Shown: in pieces, positions 8,468 to 16,843 of the stretch
Layout of the letters: each line of letters opens with the position of its first letter
Position numbering within the stretch: position 1 is the first letter of the stretch
Source: Sphingopyxis sp. GW247-27LB
GTDB taxonomy: Bacteria; Pseudomonadota; Alphaproteobacteria; Sphingomonadales; Sphingomonadaceae
Direction of reading: 5' to 3'
DNA: 64,000 nt
NCBI RefSeq assembly: GCF_002277025.1
Contig: NZ_NIWD01000009.1
Span: 1-64,000 of the forward strand
Position numbers and translations under genes: made by a program
Notes under the pieces: model-generated
The model's input: the letters and a program-made list of their open reading frames with translations, nothing else
What the model was told of the DNA's origin: nothing
Database searches by the model: none

Positions 8468-9291
8468 ATCAAGCAGTTCTACCTGCCAAGATCGTCTATG
8501 ATCTAGCAAGCATCCTGAAATTGAGTGACGATGCCTTCATCGTCGGAGGCCAAGCGCTCAACCTGTGGGCAGAGCGCTACAGCCATGTTGCCGAGCTCGA
8601 TGCCTACGGGCCCTACACATCCAAAGATATTGACTACTTTGGTCAGCGCGAAGCCGCAGAGAAGCTTGCAAACGCTCTTGGTGGTTCCGTTGCCATCCCC
8701 GACGCCGACAACCACACACCGCAGACGGCCATAGTGCATGCTGAGATCGATGGGCACCCAATTGAAATCGATTTTCTCTGGCATGTCATGGGCGTCGATG
8801 ACGCCAAGCTAAAGAAGCAGGCCATCCAGATAAGAATGAATGTCAGGATGACTGAAGGGACGGCTGAGCTCCATGTCCCGATAATGCATCCCTTTCATTG
8901 CCTGCAAAGCCGCCTAGCCAACGTTGTCCAGCTCAAAAGGGAAACCGACCTGGCCCTTAATCAGCTCAACGCTTCACCAATTGTTCTGCGCGAATTTCTT
9001 CTCGAGCAACTAGATAATGGCCAGAGCAAACACGTTACAGGCGTTCTTCAAGCCCTCTATGATTACCTTTCGAGCGACATCGTAGGCCGCAAGGCGCACA
9101 AGCACATGCGCAACGATCCGTCAGCGGTCCTCGATACATTCCAAAATGACGAGCGCCTCGACGAACGCTGGCGTGAAAAATCTCTGCATTCCATGCGAGC
9201 TTCGTTGGCCAGAAAGCGCACGGCATGGGGCATGATGGCCGAGCGAATCAAAGAAGCATTCAACCGAAAGCGCGAGAACGCCCGATCTTGA
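8464..9291 (+). CDS. nucleotidyltransferase-like protein (AbiEii/MNT-type fold), possible toxin
   Basis: A protein of about 275 residues. FIVGGQALNLWAERY is followed by KDIDYFG, the GG...DxD signature of nucleotidyltransferase folds such as AbiEii-type toxins; a third acidic position may be the EIDFLWHVMG segment. The reading frame is open back to 8236, but codons before 8464 overlap the 61-residue gene in another frame. Homology-like sequence begins near NQAVLPAKIVYD, so the CTG at 8464 is the most likely start, giving a CTGA stop-start overlap; a TTG at 8521 is the next in-frame option. The substrate (nucleotide, tRNA or protein) cannot be read from the sequence. Confidence 0.65.
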   Translation: MNQAVLPAKIVYDLASILKLSDDAFIVGGQALNLWAERYSHVAELDAYGPYTSKDIDYFGQREAAEKLANALGGSVAIPDADNHTPQTAIVHAEIDGHPIEIDFLWHVMGVDDAKLKKQAIQIRMNVRMTEGTAELHVPIMHPFHCLQSRLANVVQLKRETDLALNQLNASPIVLREFLLEQLDNGQSKHVTGVLQALYDYLSSDIVGRKAHKHMRNDPSAVLDTFQNDERLDERWREKSLHSMRASLARKRTAWGMMAERIKEAFNRKRENARS

Positions 9292-9396
9292 GCCAATTTG
9301 ATGTCAGCTTTCAAGGTCAAGTGCAGGTTATTTGATACGCCTTAGAGAGGCGCAAAGCTGCCGGAGTCGCCGCAGCGCAAGCCGGATGTTGGATAT

Positions 9397-10116
9397 TCAG
9401 TCAGTGTCCACCACCCGAAACACCGCCCCTGTGCCAGCGTCTCGAACCAGATCGACACCCATTCCGTCCCAGTGGTAGTCGAGGTGACGTCCCTGAGTGG
9501 GGTCGGATGCACAATCCGGGTAGAACAAGCCGACACATTCACCACCCGGATGCCGGATGCTCGGATAGACAAGACCTTCGGCCCCGCCCCCTTTGAGTTC
9601 AACAGCGAGGGCTTGCGATGCAGCATAGTTGTCGGGATCTAGCGCGGGATCGCCTGCCGCAAGGCTCCTGAGATCGTGAAGATCAGCGCTTACCGAAAGG
9701 ATGATCTCACGGAACTGTGAGGTCCAGCCTGGCGCTTCTACAGTGCGAGCCATGAAGCGGGCATGGTGATGGATTGTCTCGAACAGCGCAGTTTCGAATG
9801 CATCCCCCGCGTATAGGACGCCGTAGGTCCCATCGGTGAAGCGACTAGGTCGGTCAGTGCTGACATGCGTGAACGGGGCCATCAGATAGGATGCGCCGTT
9901 GCCCCCTACCCGGCGGTCAGCAGGTACCAGATCGAGATTGCCGATCGTCGCCATGATGCGGGGATTGGTTTTTTGCTCGGCAGAGGTCAGCAGCGGCCAG
10001 TCTGCGGGGTCTGCGATATCTTCGAACAGGTCGATCGGTGGAAAGGCACTGCGGATAATCCGTACAGCACCTTTCCACTCGACCTGGGCAACCGGAATCG
10101 CCTTGGGATCAATCAC
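9397..10116 (-). CDS. RES-domain toxin (NAD+ phosphorylase/glycohydrolase family)
   Basis: A 239-residue RES-family protein. The family's Arg, Glu and Ser positions fit RIIRSAFP near residue 20, ETALFETIHHHARF near 105-118 and the region around YPSIRHPGGECVGLF near 190. RES toxins degrade cellular NAD+ and arrest growth. The gene starts with GTG and overlaps the stop of the upstream antitoxin (GTGA), giving the usual antitoxin-toxin order. At about 240 residues it is longer than minimal RES toxins, which is normal for Xre-paired members. Confidence 0.85.
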   Translation of the reverse strand: MIDPKAIPVAQVEWKGAVRIIRSAFPPIDLFEDIADPADWPLLTSAEQKTNPRIMATIGNLDLVPADRRVGGNGASYLMAPFTHVSTDRPSRFTDGTYGVLYAGDAFETALFETIHHHARFMARTVEAPGWTSQFREIILSVSADLHDLRSLAAGDPALDPDNYAASQALAVELKGGGAEGLVYPSIRHPGGECVGLFYPDCASDPTQGRHLDYHWDGMGVDLVRDAGTGAVFRVVDTD

Positions 10117-10526
10117 CAGGCACCACGTTCGGCATCAAGATAGCGACGCACCCGCATGATATCAGTCAGCTCCCCGCCAAGCATGACATCAAGCGCGCTC
10201 GCTCCGGCAAAGGCGGCGTTGCCTGCCTTGATCCAGGCGTAGCCACGCTGGGCTTCTGAAAACATGATCCTCAGCGCCTTATGGATACCCATTAGGTTGG
10301 AGAGCCGCGCCGCACCATCGCGCGAGACACGGCCCGGCCCCTCAGCTTTCCACCGCCGATAGGAGCGAACCGGCATGTCGAGCAAAGTCGCTGCCTGATC
10401 GTCGGTGAGTTCCCATTTCCCAAACAGGTTCAGCACGGCGCGGAACATCGCCGCTGCTTCCTCCTGGGTTACAGGATCGGGCCGGAATGCTTGGGGGAAG
10501 GTATCAATGGGTTGCAGTGCCAACAT
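10113..10526 (-). CDS. Xre/ParS/MbcA-type antitoxin of the RES toxin
   Basis: An antitoxin of about 137 residues. An N-terminal helix-turn-helix region (WELTDDQAATLLDMPVRSYR) is followed by the DUF2384 toxin-binding domain, ending with GASALDVMLGGELTDIMRVR, a diagnostic C-terminal block. The ATG at 10526 is chosen because a GGAG site precedes it at normal spacing; the frame is open 14 codons further upstream through the promoter. It forms a bicistron with the RES toxin and probably represses it through the palindrome in its promoter. Confidence 0.88.
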   Translation of the reverse strand: MLALQPIDTFPQAFRPDPVTQEEAAAMFRAVLNLFGKWELTDDQAATLLDMPVRSYRRWKAEGPGRVSRDGAARLSNLMGIHKALRIMFSEAQRGYAWIKAGNAAFAGASALDVMLGGELTDIMRVRRYLDAERGAW

Positions 10527-10540
10527 GAGCTTTCTCCATA

Positions 10541-10575
10541 TGGCATCATATATCAATTTGAATGCCAAGTGGCAA
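10541..10575 (-). promoter_or_regulatory. promoter and palindromic operator of the RES-Xre operon
   Basis: Minus strand: -35 TTGCCA (10570-10575), 17 bases, -10 TATATG (10547-10552). An inverted repeat TGGCAT...ATGCCA (10541-10546 and 10562-10567) brackets the -10 and the spacer, which suits autorepression by the antitoxin. Confidence 0.55.
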
Positions 10576-10587
10576 GATAGCGGTTAC

Positions 10588-13500
10588 TCAGGCGAAAAGT
10601 TCCGCCAAGACCGCCGCCGCGCTCGTCGTCGGGACGAAAAGTCGCGTCTGATAGCGTATGATCTCGGTGAAGCACCCATGTGCCTTGTACCAGTCGAGGC
10701 GCGACGCCGACCAACCAGCCAGTTCGAGCCTCTGCGCGCCATTGACGAGGCTGCGCTTGAGCGTGAGCGCTTCGCGGCTTTTGATTTGCATCGGCCGCCC
10801 GGTCCCGATCACCGCATCGACGATTTGCTCTGCCGAAAAGGCATGTTCGTCTTCGAGTCCAAGCGCCTGGCACAGTTCGGGCACGCAATGGAGCGGAACC
10901 TCCCGACCTAATAGCGAGCGTCCGTCTCGCGCCGAGATCCGGCTGACCCGAACATAGTCGGAAGGCAGTTTGTCCCACACCGGAAGCAGCAGGCCGGTTG
11001 CAAGGTGCAATCGCTCGCGCTTGAGATGGGAGGCGGCGTCATCGACCTCAGCCTGCCAGAGGCGGCGAAATTCAGTTGCATCCACCGTTTCCCAGTTGCT
11101 CTCCTCGAGTTGATTGGCGGTGATGTGCCCATGCTTCAAGGGACGGACAAGCTCGAAGCGGGCCACCCGCATACCTTCGTCTGTGAGCAGGCTGCGCGCT
11201 GGCACAAGCAGCCCGATCCGGCCTGAGCGCGCATTACGCAGAAGCTGCTGACGCGCACCTGAAAAGCCGTAGAGCTCCTCGAGGCGTTCGAGACGCAAAG
11301 GCTTGAGCGCGCGGGCGATCTCGAGTTCCAGGAGATGCGTAGTCGCACCCGACAGCGCATCGGTGCGCAGTAGCGTGTCGGTCAGCACCTCGTAATGCTC
11401 TACCGCAATGGTCTCGACCCCAATGTCGAGCGTGCCGGCCTGCCGTGCTGCATCGATCCGCGCTTCGACGAGGCCGAGAAACTCGTCAAATATGCCGTTT
11501 TGTAAAGCAATCGGCAACGCGAGGATGCGATTGAGCCAGCGCTGGATTGTTGGCAGGTCATCGACCATCCCGCCGTCGGGCCCTTCGACCCTGAGCCCGC
11601 TCAATTCCTCAAACCGAGAAAGCGTAACGGCTTCCAGCTTGCCTGCGAACAACAGGCCGAACCAGCGATGAAGCGCCTCCTTGGCGTAGGTGCTCTCGAG
11701 ATTGTCGGCGGGATCGAAGAGGTTCTGCCCACCAGTCTGGCGCTGCCCGCGGGTCAGTGCCCCGAGGCTATCGAGCCGACGTGCAATGGTCGATATAAAC
11801 CGACGTTCGCCACGCACATCGGTGGTCACCGGGCGGAACAGCGGGGCAGATGCCTGATTGGTGCGGTTGGTACGGCCAAGCCCTTGAATTGCGGCATCGG
11901 CCCGCCAGCCGGGCTCAAGCAGAAAGTGGACGCGGCGCATCTGGTTCTTCACCGCGAGGTCGGCATGATAGCTGCGGCCGGTGCCACCAGCATCGGAGAA
12001 AACCAGAATTCGCTTGGTGCCGTCCATGAAGTCTCGCGTCTCGGCGACATTGGCGCGCGGAGAGCGCGACTGGAGCACCTGGCGTCCATCGCGTCCGACA
12101 ATCAGGCGGCGAGTACGGCCCGTGACTTCGGCGACCTGATCGACACCGAACCGTTCAATGATCGCATCGAGCGCCGTCGCGATCGGCGGTAAGGCACAGA
12201 GCTGCTCGATCATGCGATCGCGCGCGGCAAGCGCCGAACGGCAGAGAACAGGAGCACCGTTCTCATCACTCATCGGTTCAGACCGAGCATTGCCGTTCTC
12301 GTCCGTAAACACGGACATCAACCGCACGGGAAAGCTTTTAGTGAGGTAATCGACCACGTATTCGCGGGGGGAGAGATCGATTTCGAGCGCTTCACGTTCT
12401 GCATCGGAGAGATCAGCGAGGCGGCGATTGAGCATGGCTTCGGCGGTCGAGACGAGTTGCACCACAACCGCGTTGCCGTCGGCAAGTGCCACATCAATCG
12501 CAGGCAGCAGGCTAGGCAGCTTCATCGATAGAAGGAGCTGCGCGAAGAAGCGCTGCTTGGTTCCTTCAAACGCCGAAAGCGCCGCCGATTTGGCGCCTGA
12601 ATTTAGGGTCTCGCCATTGTCAGTGTCTACGAGCCGGGTTGCCTCGAGTGCCTCGCGCAGGTTGGCATGAATGATTGCCCAGGCGTCTGCATAGGCATCA
12701 TAAACCGCTACCTGGTCGTTGGTCAGGCAATGCTCGAGAATCTCGTACTCAACTCCGGCGAATGAAAGTGCCCTCGCCGCGTACAGTCCGAGTGACTTCA
12801 GATCACGGGCGACCAGTTCCATTGCAGCGATACCGCCATCGCGGATGTCCGCGACGAAGGCTTCGCGATTGGCAAAGGCCGTTTCGGGACCCCACAGACC
12901 GAGACGGGTCGCATAGGCGAGATTATTGACGTCGGATGCCCCGGTCGCAGAAGCGTAGAGCACGCGGGCGCGCGGCAACAGATTCTGGATGCGAACACCG
13001 GCAATGCCCTGCTCCGATCCCTTGACCTTACCACGTGAGCCCTCCCCGCCAGCGGCATTGGCCATCGCATGGGCTTCGTCGAAAACGATGACGCCGTCGA
13101 AGTCCTCTCCTGACCATTCGAGAATTTGCTCGAGCCTAGTCGCGTCGCTGCGGCCCGAGCGCAGTGTCGGATAAGTAACGAAGAGTATGCCCTCGCGCAT
13201 CCCGATCGGGACACCGAGCTTCCACTGGCCGAGCGGCTGGATGTCGATGGGAAGGCCACCGAGCGCGCTCCAATCGCGGCGGGCATCTTCGAGCAAAGCT
13301 TCGTTTTTGGAAATCCAGATGTGGCGCCGTTCACCCCTCACCCACCGGTCGAGGATGACAGATGCGACTTGCCGGCCTTTGCCTGCGCCAGTTCCGTCAC
13401 CAAGAAAGTAGCCCATGCGATAGGCGTGCCCCTCGGCGCTCGCCTTGAGGGCGCAGCCCTTGTCGTCGGGCTCGAACCGGCCCGGCAGATCGCGGGCATG

Positions 13501-14820
13501 GGCGCTTGCGGCATAGATCAGGGTCTCGGCCTGCGCAGCGGATAAGACGCCTTCAGCAATGATACTCGAAGGAAGCTGAGGCACCACTTCCGGCACGGGT
13601 GCGGTTATCGAACCCATTGCGACGGATTCTACCAGCGGGGTCGGGTGGGAGACCGCATTTGCAATTGAGATCCGGCTCGGTCGGTAAGGCAAATAATGCC
13701 CAACCTGGCATTCGATCGGCGCAGGTGCTTCGAGCGGAGTAAATTCAAGCGGCAGTATCGACGGCGCCGCAGCGGCTGGATGGACCTTAAGTGGAACCGG
13801 TTTTGTCCTGTTCGCCACCAGTCGAAGCGGCAAGGCTGGCTTGATGCCGATGCTGGGCTCGGCGGGCAGGCTTACCCGGTCAGGCAGCAGATCGATCAGC
13901 AGATGAAGCTCGGCAAAGTTTGCAGGCTGGGCGATGATCGGGCTGGTACCATCATCAGCCTTGTCGAGAACCAGGAGCCGGGTAGAGATTGATGTGCCCT
14001 GCTTGACGAAACCTCGCTCGATCGTCGCGTTGAGGCGCAATGAAACGGGACCGGCGATCCCGGCAAGGAACTTCGGAAGCTCGAACCATTCGGGCATCAC
14101 TGCGACTAGGCGGCCACCGGGCAGAAGGCGCTTCCAGGCAGAACGCAAATGGCGATCGCCAGTGCGACTATCGTGGCCCCTCTCGATACCGTGCGAATAG
14201 GGCGGGTTCATCAGCACCACGCTCGGACCCACGTCGGGCGTGAGAAGTTCGTCGATCAGTTCCCCGTCAAATCCCGTGACTGTCGCGTCCGGAAACACGG
14301 CGCCCAGGCATTCGCGGCGCAGCGGCGATATCTCGTTGAGAGCAAGACGCGCCGCTGCCTTTGCCGCCCATACGCCCAGCATCCCGGTCCCGGCCGAAGG
14401 TTCGAGAACCAGTTCGTTGACAGAAATCGCGGATGCCTTTGCAGCCATCCAGGCCAAACGGGGCGGCGTTGCGAATTGTTGCCACTCGATCTGCTCATCG
14501 CTCCGGTTGGACTGGGTGGGGACCAGGCGTTCGAAGTGCGTGAATGCCTCATCGGCGAAGCTGGATGACATCGCAGGTGAGAATTCAGTTGCCTGCGCCA
14601 GGAAAAGCACCTGCGCCAGTTCAAGTGCGGCATGGGCATCACGTACGGACCAGCGTCCTTCGGCGTCGCTACCGCCGAAGTGATCGGCCATTGTTGCATT
14701 CACAGTGACCCGTGAGATTGCTTGATCTGCAGCGAGCCGCGCGGCCAGCGCCCTCGCCGCTGCCAACACTTGCGGCTCGGCTGGATCGGAGAATGCGAAA
14801 GCGGTATTTGCATGTGACAT
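10588..14820 (-). CDS. strawberry-notch-type helicase fused to an N-terminal N6-adenine methyltransferase-like domain
   Basis: A 1410-residue protein. Residues 110-260 form a class I methyltransferase-like domain: EPSAGTGMLGVWAAK (140-154) is the SAM-binding loop and NPPY (205-208) the catalytic motif of adenine-N6 methylases. From about 425 a superfamily 2 helicase follows, with GDGTGAGKGRQ (474-484) as Walker A and DEAH at 581-584, then a C-terminal strawberry-notch helicase region with GLGRTNRTNQ. Such proteins are common on plasmids and ICEs of alphaproteobacteria; their role (anti-restriction, DNA protection during transfer, or defence) is not established. A perfect AGGAGGT site precedes the ATG. 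Confidence 0.85.
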   Translation of the reverse strand: MSHANTAFAFSDPAEPQVLAAARALAARLAADQAISRVTVNATMADHFGGSDAEGRWSVRDAHAALELAQVLFLAQATEFSPAMSSSFADEAFTHFERLVPTQSNRSDEQIEWQQFATPPRLAWMAAKASAISVNELVLEPSAGTGMLGVWAAKAAARLALNEISPLRRECLGAVFPDATVTGFDGELIDELLTPDVGPSVVLMNPPYSHGIERGHDSRTGDRHLRSAWKRLLPGGRLVAVMPEWFELPKFLAGIAGPVSLRLNATIERGFVKQGTSISTRLLVLDKADDGTSPIIAQPANFAELHLLIDLLPDRVSLPAEPSIGIKPALPLRLVANRTKPVPLKVHPAAAAPSILPLEFTPLEAPAPIECQVGHYLPYRPSRISIANAVSHPTPLVESVAMGSITAPVPEVVPQLPSSIIAEGVLSAAQAETLIYAASAHARDLPGRFEPDDKGCALKASAEGHAYRMGYFLGDGTGAGKGRQVASVILDRWVRGERRHIWISKNEALLEDARRDWSALGGLPIDIQPLGQWKLGVPIGMREGILFVTYPTLRSGRSDATRLEQILEWSGEDFDGVIVFDEAHAMANAAGGEGSRGKVKGSEQGIAGVRIQNLLPRARVLYASATGASDVNNLAYATRLGLWGPETAFANREAFVADIRDGGIAAMELVARDLKSLGLYAARALSFAGVEYEILEHCLTNDQVAVYDAYADAWAIIHANLREALEATRLVDTDNGETLNSGAKSAALSAFEGTKQRFFAQLLLSMKLPSLLPAIDVALADGNAVVVQLVSTAEAMLNRRLADLSDAEREALEIDLSPREYVVDYLTKSFPVRLMSVFTDENGNARSEPMSDENGAPVLCRSALAARDRMIEQLCALPPIATALDAIIERFGVDQVAEVTGRTRRLIVGRDGRQVLQSRSPRANVAETRDFMDGTKRILVFSDAGGTGRSYHADLAVKNQMRRVHFLLEPGWRADAAIQGLGRTNRTNQASAPLFRPVTTDVRGERRFISTIARRLDSLGALTRGQRQTGGQNLFDPADNLESTYAKEALHRWFGLLFAGKLEAVTLSRFEELSGLRVEGPDGGMVDDLPTIQRWLNRILALPIALQNGIFDEFLGLVEARIDAARQAGTLDIGVETIAVEHYEVLTDTLLRTDALSGATTHLLELEIARALKPLRLERLEELYGFSGARQQLLRNARSGRIGLLVPARSLLTDEGMRVARFELVRPLKHGHITANQLEESNWETVDATEFRRLWQAEVDDAASHLKRERLHLATGLLLPVWDKLPSDYVRVSRISARDGRSLLGREVPLHCVPELCQALGLEDEHAFSAEQIVDAVIGTGRPMQIKSREALTLKRSLVNGAQRLELAGWSASRLDWYKAHGCFTEIIRYQTRLFVPTTSAAAVLAELFA

Positions 14821-14880
14821 GAGAGACCTCCTGAAGAGGCCCTGGGTTTGTCCGGGTGTCCGTTCAGATGGATCCGTCCG

Positions 14881-14898
14881 GGGGCCTCACAAGGCCCC
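14881..14898. other. intercistronic hairpin between primase-like and helicase genes
   Basis: GGGGCC (14881-14886) and GGCCCC (14893-14898) enclose a six-base loop in the 103-base gap between the two minus-strand genes. There is no T-run, so it may be an RNA-processing or attenuation structure rather than a full terminator. Confidence 0.35.
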
Positions 14899-14923
14899 AA
14901 GCCCGCTTTCCTCTCACCGACAT

Positions 14924-15799
14924 TCAGACCGCAGCTCGGACTGAGCGCATGAGCACATCATTCCAATCATCGCCGGTCTGCTGCGGACGCCTGGTGACAA
15001 TCAGCCGCCCTTCGCAAGCGTAAGCCTTTCTCGCGCGCTTTTCAGCAAGGCGCCCACCCGCATCATTGTCGACAAAGAGATACAGCTGGCGCACCGATTC
15101 CGGGATTGTGACCTGGCCGAAGCGTTCGTTTCCCAGCGTCGCCCAGCAGGGAACATTGAACATTTGCATCGCTGAAAGGGCCGTTTCGTTTCCTTCTGCG
15201 AGGCCAAGGCGTCCCTCATCCGGGTATGCGAAACGCACCGCGCCAGAACCGGGACTGCCTAACGCACGCCTGGGCTGATCAAATGAAGCCAAGCTGCCTT
15301 TTTCCAGATTTAGGAAGGAGCGGTGCAGCGCCAGAATCCCGGCATCACTGCGCACGGCCGCGATCATCGCGGGAAGAAACCGGACAGCACCCTTTGGCCC
15401 CAGAGGCATGCGCGGGTGGAAACGCAGCTCGGTCGACGAAATCGTGATACCTCTGGTCTCGAGGTATCGCTCGACAGGGCTACCGGCGATGCTCGATGCC
15501 TCACGCCAGAGCCTCAGCGCATTACGATTGGCGACTTCCTCGCGCGGTTCGGTCACGATCGGATCACTCGTCCCATCGAACAGGTCCGCAATTCGTATTC
15601 CGTGCCCGGCCATGGCTTCTATCACCGCCTCGTTCGCGCAGCCGGCAAAGCAATGAACAAGAATTGCACGCTTTCCGAGGGTGATGCTTAGCGAAGGAGT
15701 GCGGTCGTCGTGGGCCGGGCAGCAGCACATCCCGCGCGAACGCGACCAGGTGCCGCCCAGCTGCTCGACTATCTTGCGTGCGCGGGTTTCCAGCTGCAT
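14924..15799 (-). CDS. TOPRIM-domain primase-like protein of mobile elements
   Basis: About 291 residues from the ATG at 15799 ([16 protein letters not shown]). An N-terminal zinc-binding segment ([14 protein letters not shown], then CFAGC) is like that of DnaG/P4 primases. A TOPRIM domain follows, with the Glu motif [13 protein letters not shown] and the [10 protein letters not shown] motif. These are the parts needed for a replication or transfer primase, but the catalytic primase core between them is short, so it may be a primase-like accessory protein. Upstream ATGs at 15832 and 15898 keep the frame open. It is transcribed toward the helicase gene and divergently from the transglycosylase, with an SOS box in the shared region. 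Confidence 0.75.
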   Translation of the reverse strand: MQLETRARKIVEQLGGTWSRSRGMCCCPAHDDRTPSLSITLGKRAILVHCFAGCANEAVIEAMAGHGIRIADLFDGTSDPIVTEPREEVANRNALRLWREASSIAGSPVERYLETRGITISSTELRFHPRMPLGPKGAVRFLPAMIAAVRSDAGILALHRSFLNLEKGSLASFDQPRRALGSPGSGAVRFAYPDEGRLGLAEGNETALSAMQMFNVPCWATLGNERFGQVTIPESVRQLYLFVDNDAGGRLAEKRARKAYACEGRLIVTRRPQQTGDDWNDVLMRSVRAAV

Positions 15800-15886
15800 G
15801 CCTTGGAATTGGGATGTTCGGTGTTGGTGCATTGGGGCATCTCCATCGTAACGTGCCTCCACCCGCGCAGCCTCCGCTCTGCGTCG

Positions 15887-15928
15887 CTGACGTTTCATTT
15901 TCCTACATCATATGTTCTATATATGTTC
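15887..15928 (+). promoter_or_regulatory. divergent promoter region with perfect LexA box (GTTC-N7-GTTC)
   Basis: GTTC at 15914-15917 and GTTC at 15925-15928 are separated by exactly seven bases (TATATAT), the consensus SOS box of alphaproteobacteria. On the plus strand a CTGACG (15887-15892)/TATGTT (15911-15916) promoter with an 18-base spacer overlaps the box. Binding of LexA here would repress the transglycosylase and possibly the divergent primase-like gene. Confidence 0.6.
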
Positions 15929-15958
15929 TTTCCCGATTCGACACCAAAGGATTCGGGA

Positions 15959-16618
15959 ATGAGACTGAAATGGGCATTAGCCGCAGTGGCAACGGCAGGA
16001 TTTGGGTTCGTCCTCCCCGCTCACGCGCAGGATCTGGAGTCCCCTCAGATGACCGTTGCATCGGAGTCGACGACCGGTGGCTTCCGCGTCGCAGAAGGGA
16101 CCGATGGCTTTCTTCTCGTCGAACACGGCATTTGGAGAATGCCTCCAGCGGGCTCGTTCGAGCCGCCGGCTGCCGATGCAAGTCGAACCTATCTGCCCTA
16201 TCGATATCCAAAGCCCCAAGGCAGCGCGCCGTCAGGCTTCCGTCGGGCAAGCTACCTTCCTCATGTTTACGCTGCTGAGGCTCAGTACTCGCTACCAAGC
16301 GGCCTTCTCGACGCTCTTGTATGGACGGAATCACGATATAATCCCTTGGCCATCAGCAAGGCCGGCGCCGCAGGTTTGGGGCAATTGATGCCAGGGACAG
16401 CGCGGGACCTTGGCGTTTCAAATCGCTTCGATCCCAAGGCGAACATCTTGGGTGCGGCCCGATACCTACGCCAGATGCTGGACAAGTTCGGGGTGGTTCA
16501 TCTGGCCCTCGCTGCCTACAACGCAGGTCCAGGTGCCGTCGAGCGCGCCGGCGGTATTCCTCGCAATGGCGAGACGCCGGCCTATGTGCGCGAAGTGCTG
16601 CGCCATTGGCGTTTTTGA
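15959..16618 (+). CDS. secreted lytic transglycosylase (SLT domain), VirB1-like
   Basis: About 219 residues. [20 protein letters not shown] ending AHA is a signal peptide, so the ATG at 15959 is chosen over longer frames. The SLT domain occupies residues 95-215: [10 protein letters not shown] holds the catalytic Glu, followed by [13 protein letters not shown] and [13 protein letters not shown]. It cleaves peptidoglycan to make room for envelope-spanning machinery. On a mobile element such enzymes usually serve conjugation. No other transfer genes are in the window. Confidence 0.87.
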   Translation: MRLKWALAAVATAGFGFVLPAHAQDLESPQMTVASESTTGGFRVAEGTDGFLLVEHGIWRMPPAGSFEPPAADASRTYLPYRYPKPQGSAPSGFRRASYLPHVYAAEAQYSLPSGLLDALVWTESRYNPLAISKAGAAGLGQLMPGTARDLGVSNRFDPKANILGAARYLRQMLDKFGVVHLALAAYNAGPGAVERAGGIPRNGETPAYVREVLRHWRF

Positions 16619-16630
16619 ACGGGGGGCGTT

Positions 16631-16828
16631 GTGAGCGCGGGTCGAATACGCATCTCGGGAATTTTGAGCCGCGGTAGACGCGGGATGTTCCTGACCACGA
16701 CAGACGAAGTCGTCTGGATCATCGAGAGCGAAGAACCCGAATGCGAATTCGTCGGATCAGCGGTGATTGTCGAGGGGGTTGTCACAGGTCGAGATCGTTT
16801 GCGCGCAGACTGGATTGGACTGGTCTGA
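16631..16828 (+). CDS. small conserved protein (DUF5818-like)
   Basis: A 65-residue protein starting with GTG, 12 bases after the transglycosylase stop and in the same direction. RISGILSRGRRGMFLTTTDE and VIVEGVVTGRDRLRADWIG give a short beta-rich pattern that I associate with DUF5818-like proteins of sphingomonads. No catalytic motif is visible. Cotranscription with the transglycosylase is likely; function unknown. Confidence 0.5.
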   Translation: MSAGRIRISGILSRGRRGMFLTTTDEVVWIIESEEPECEFVGSAVIVEGVVTGRDRLRADWIGLV

Positions 16829-16843
16829 TCGAAGCCATAGTTA

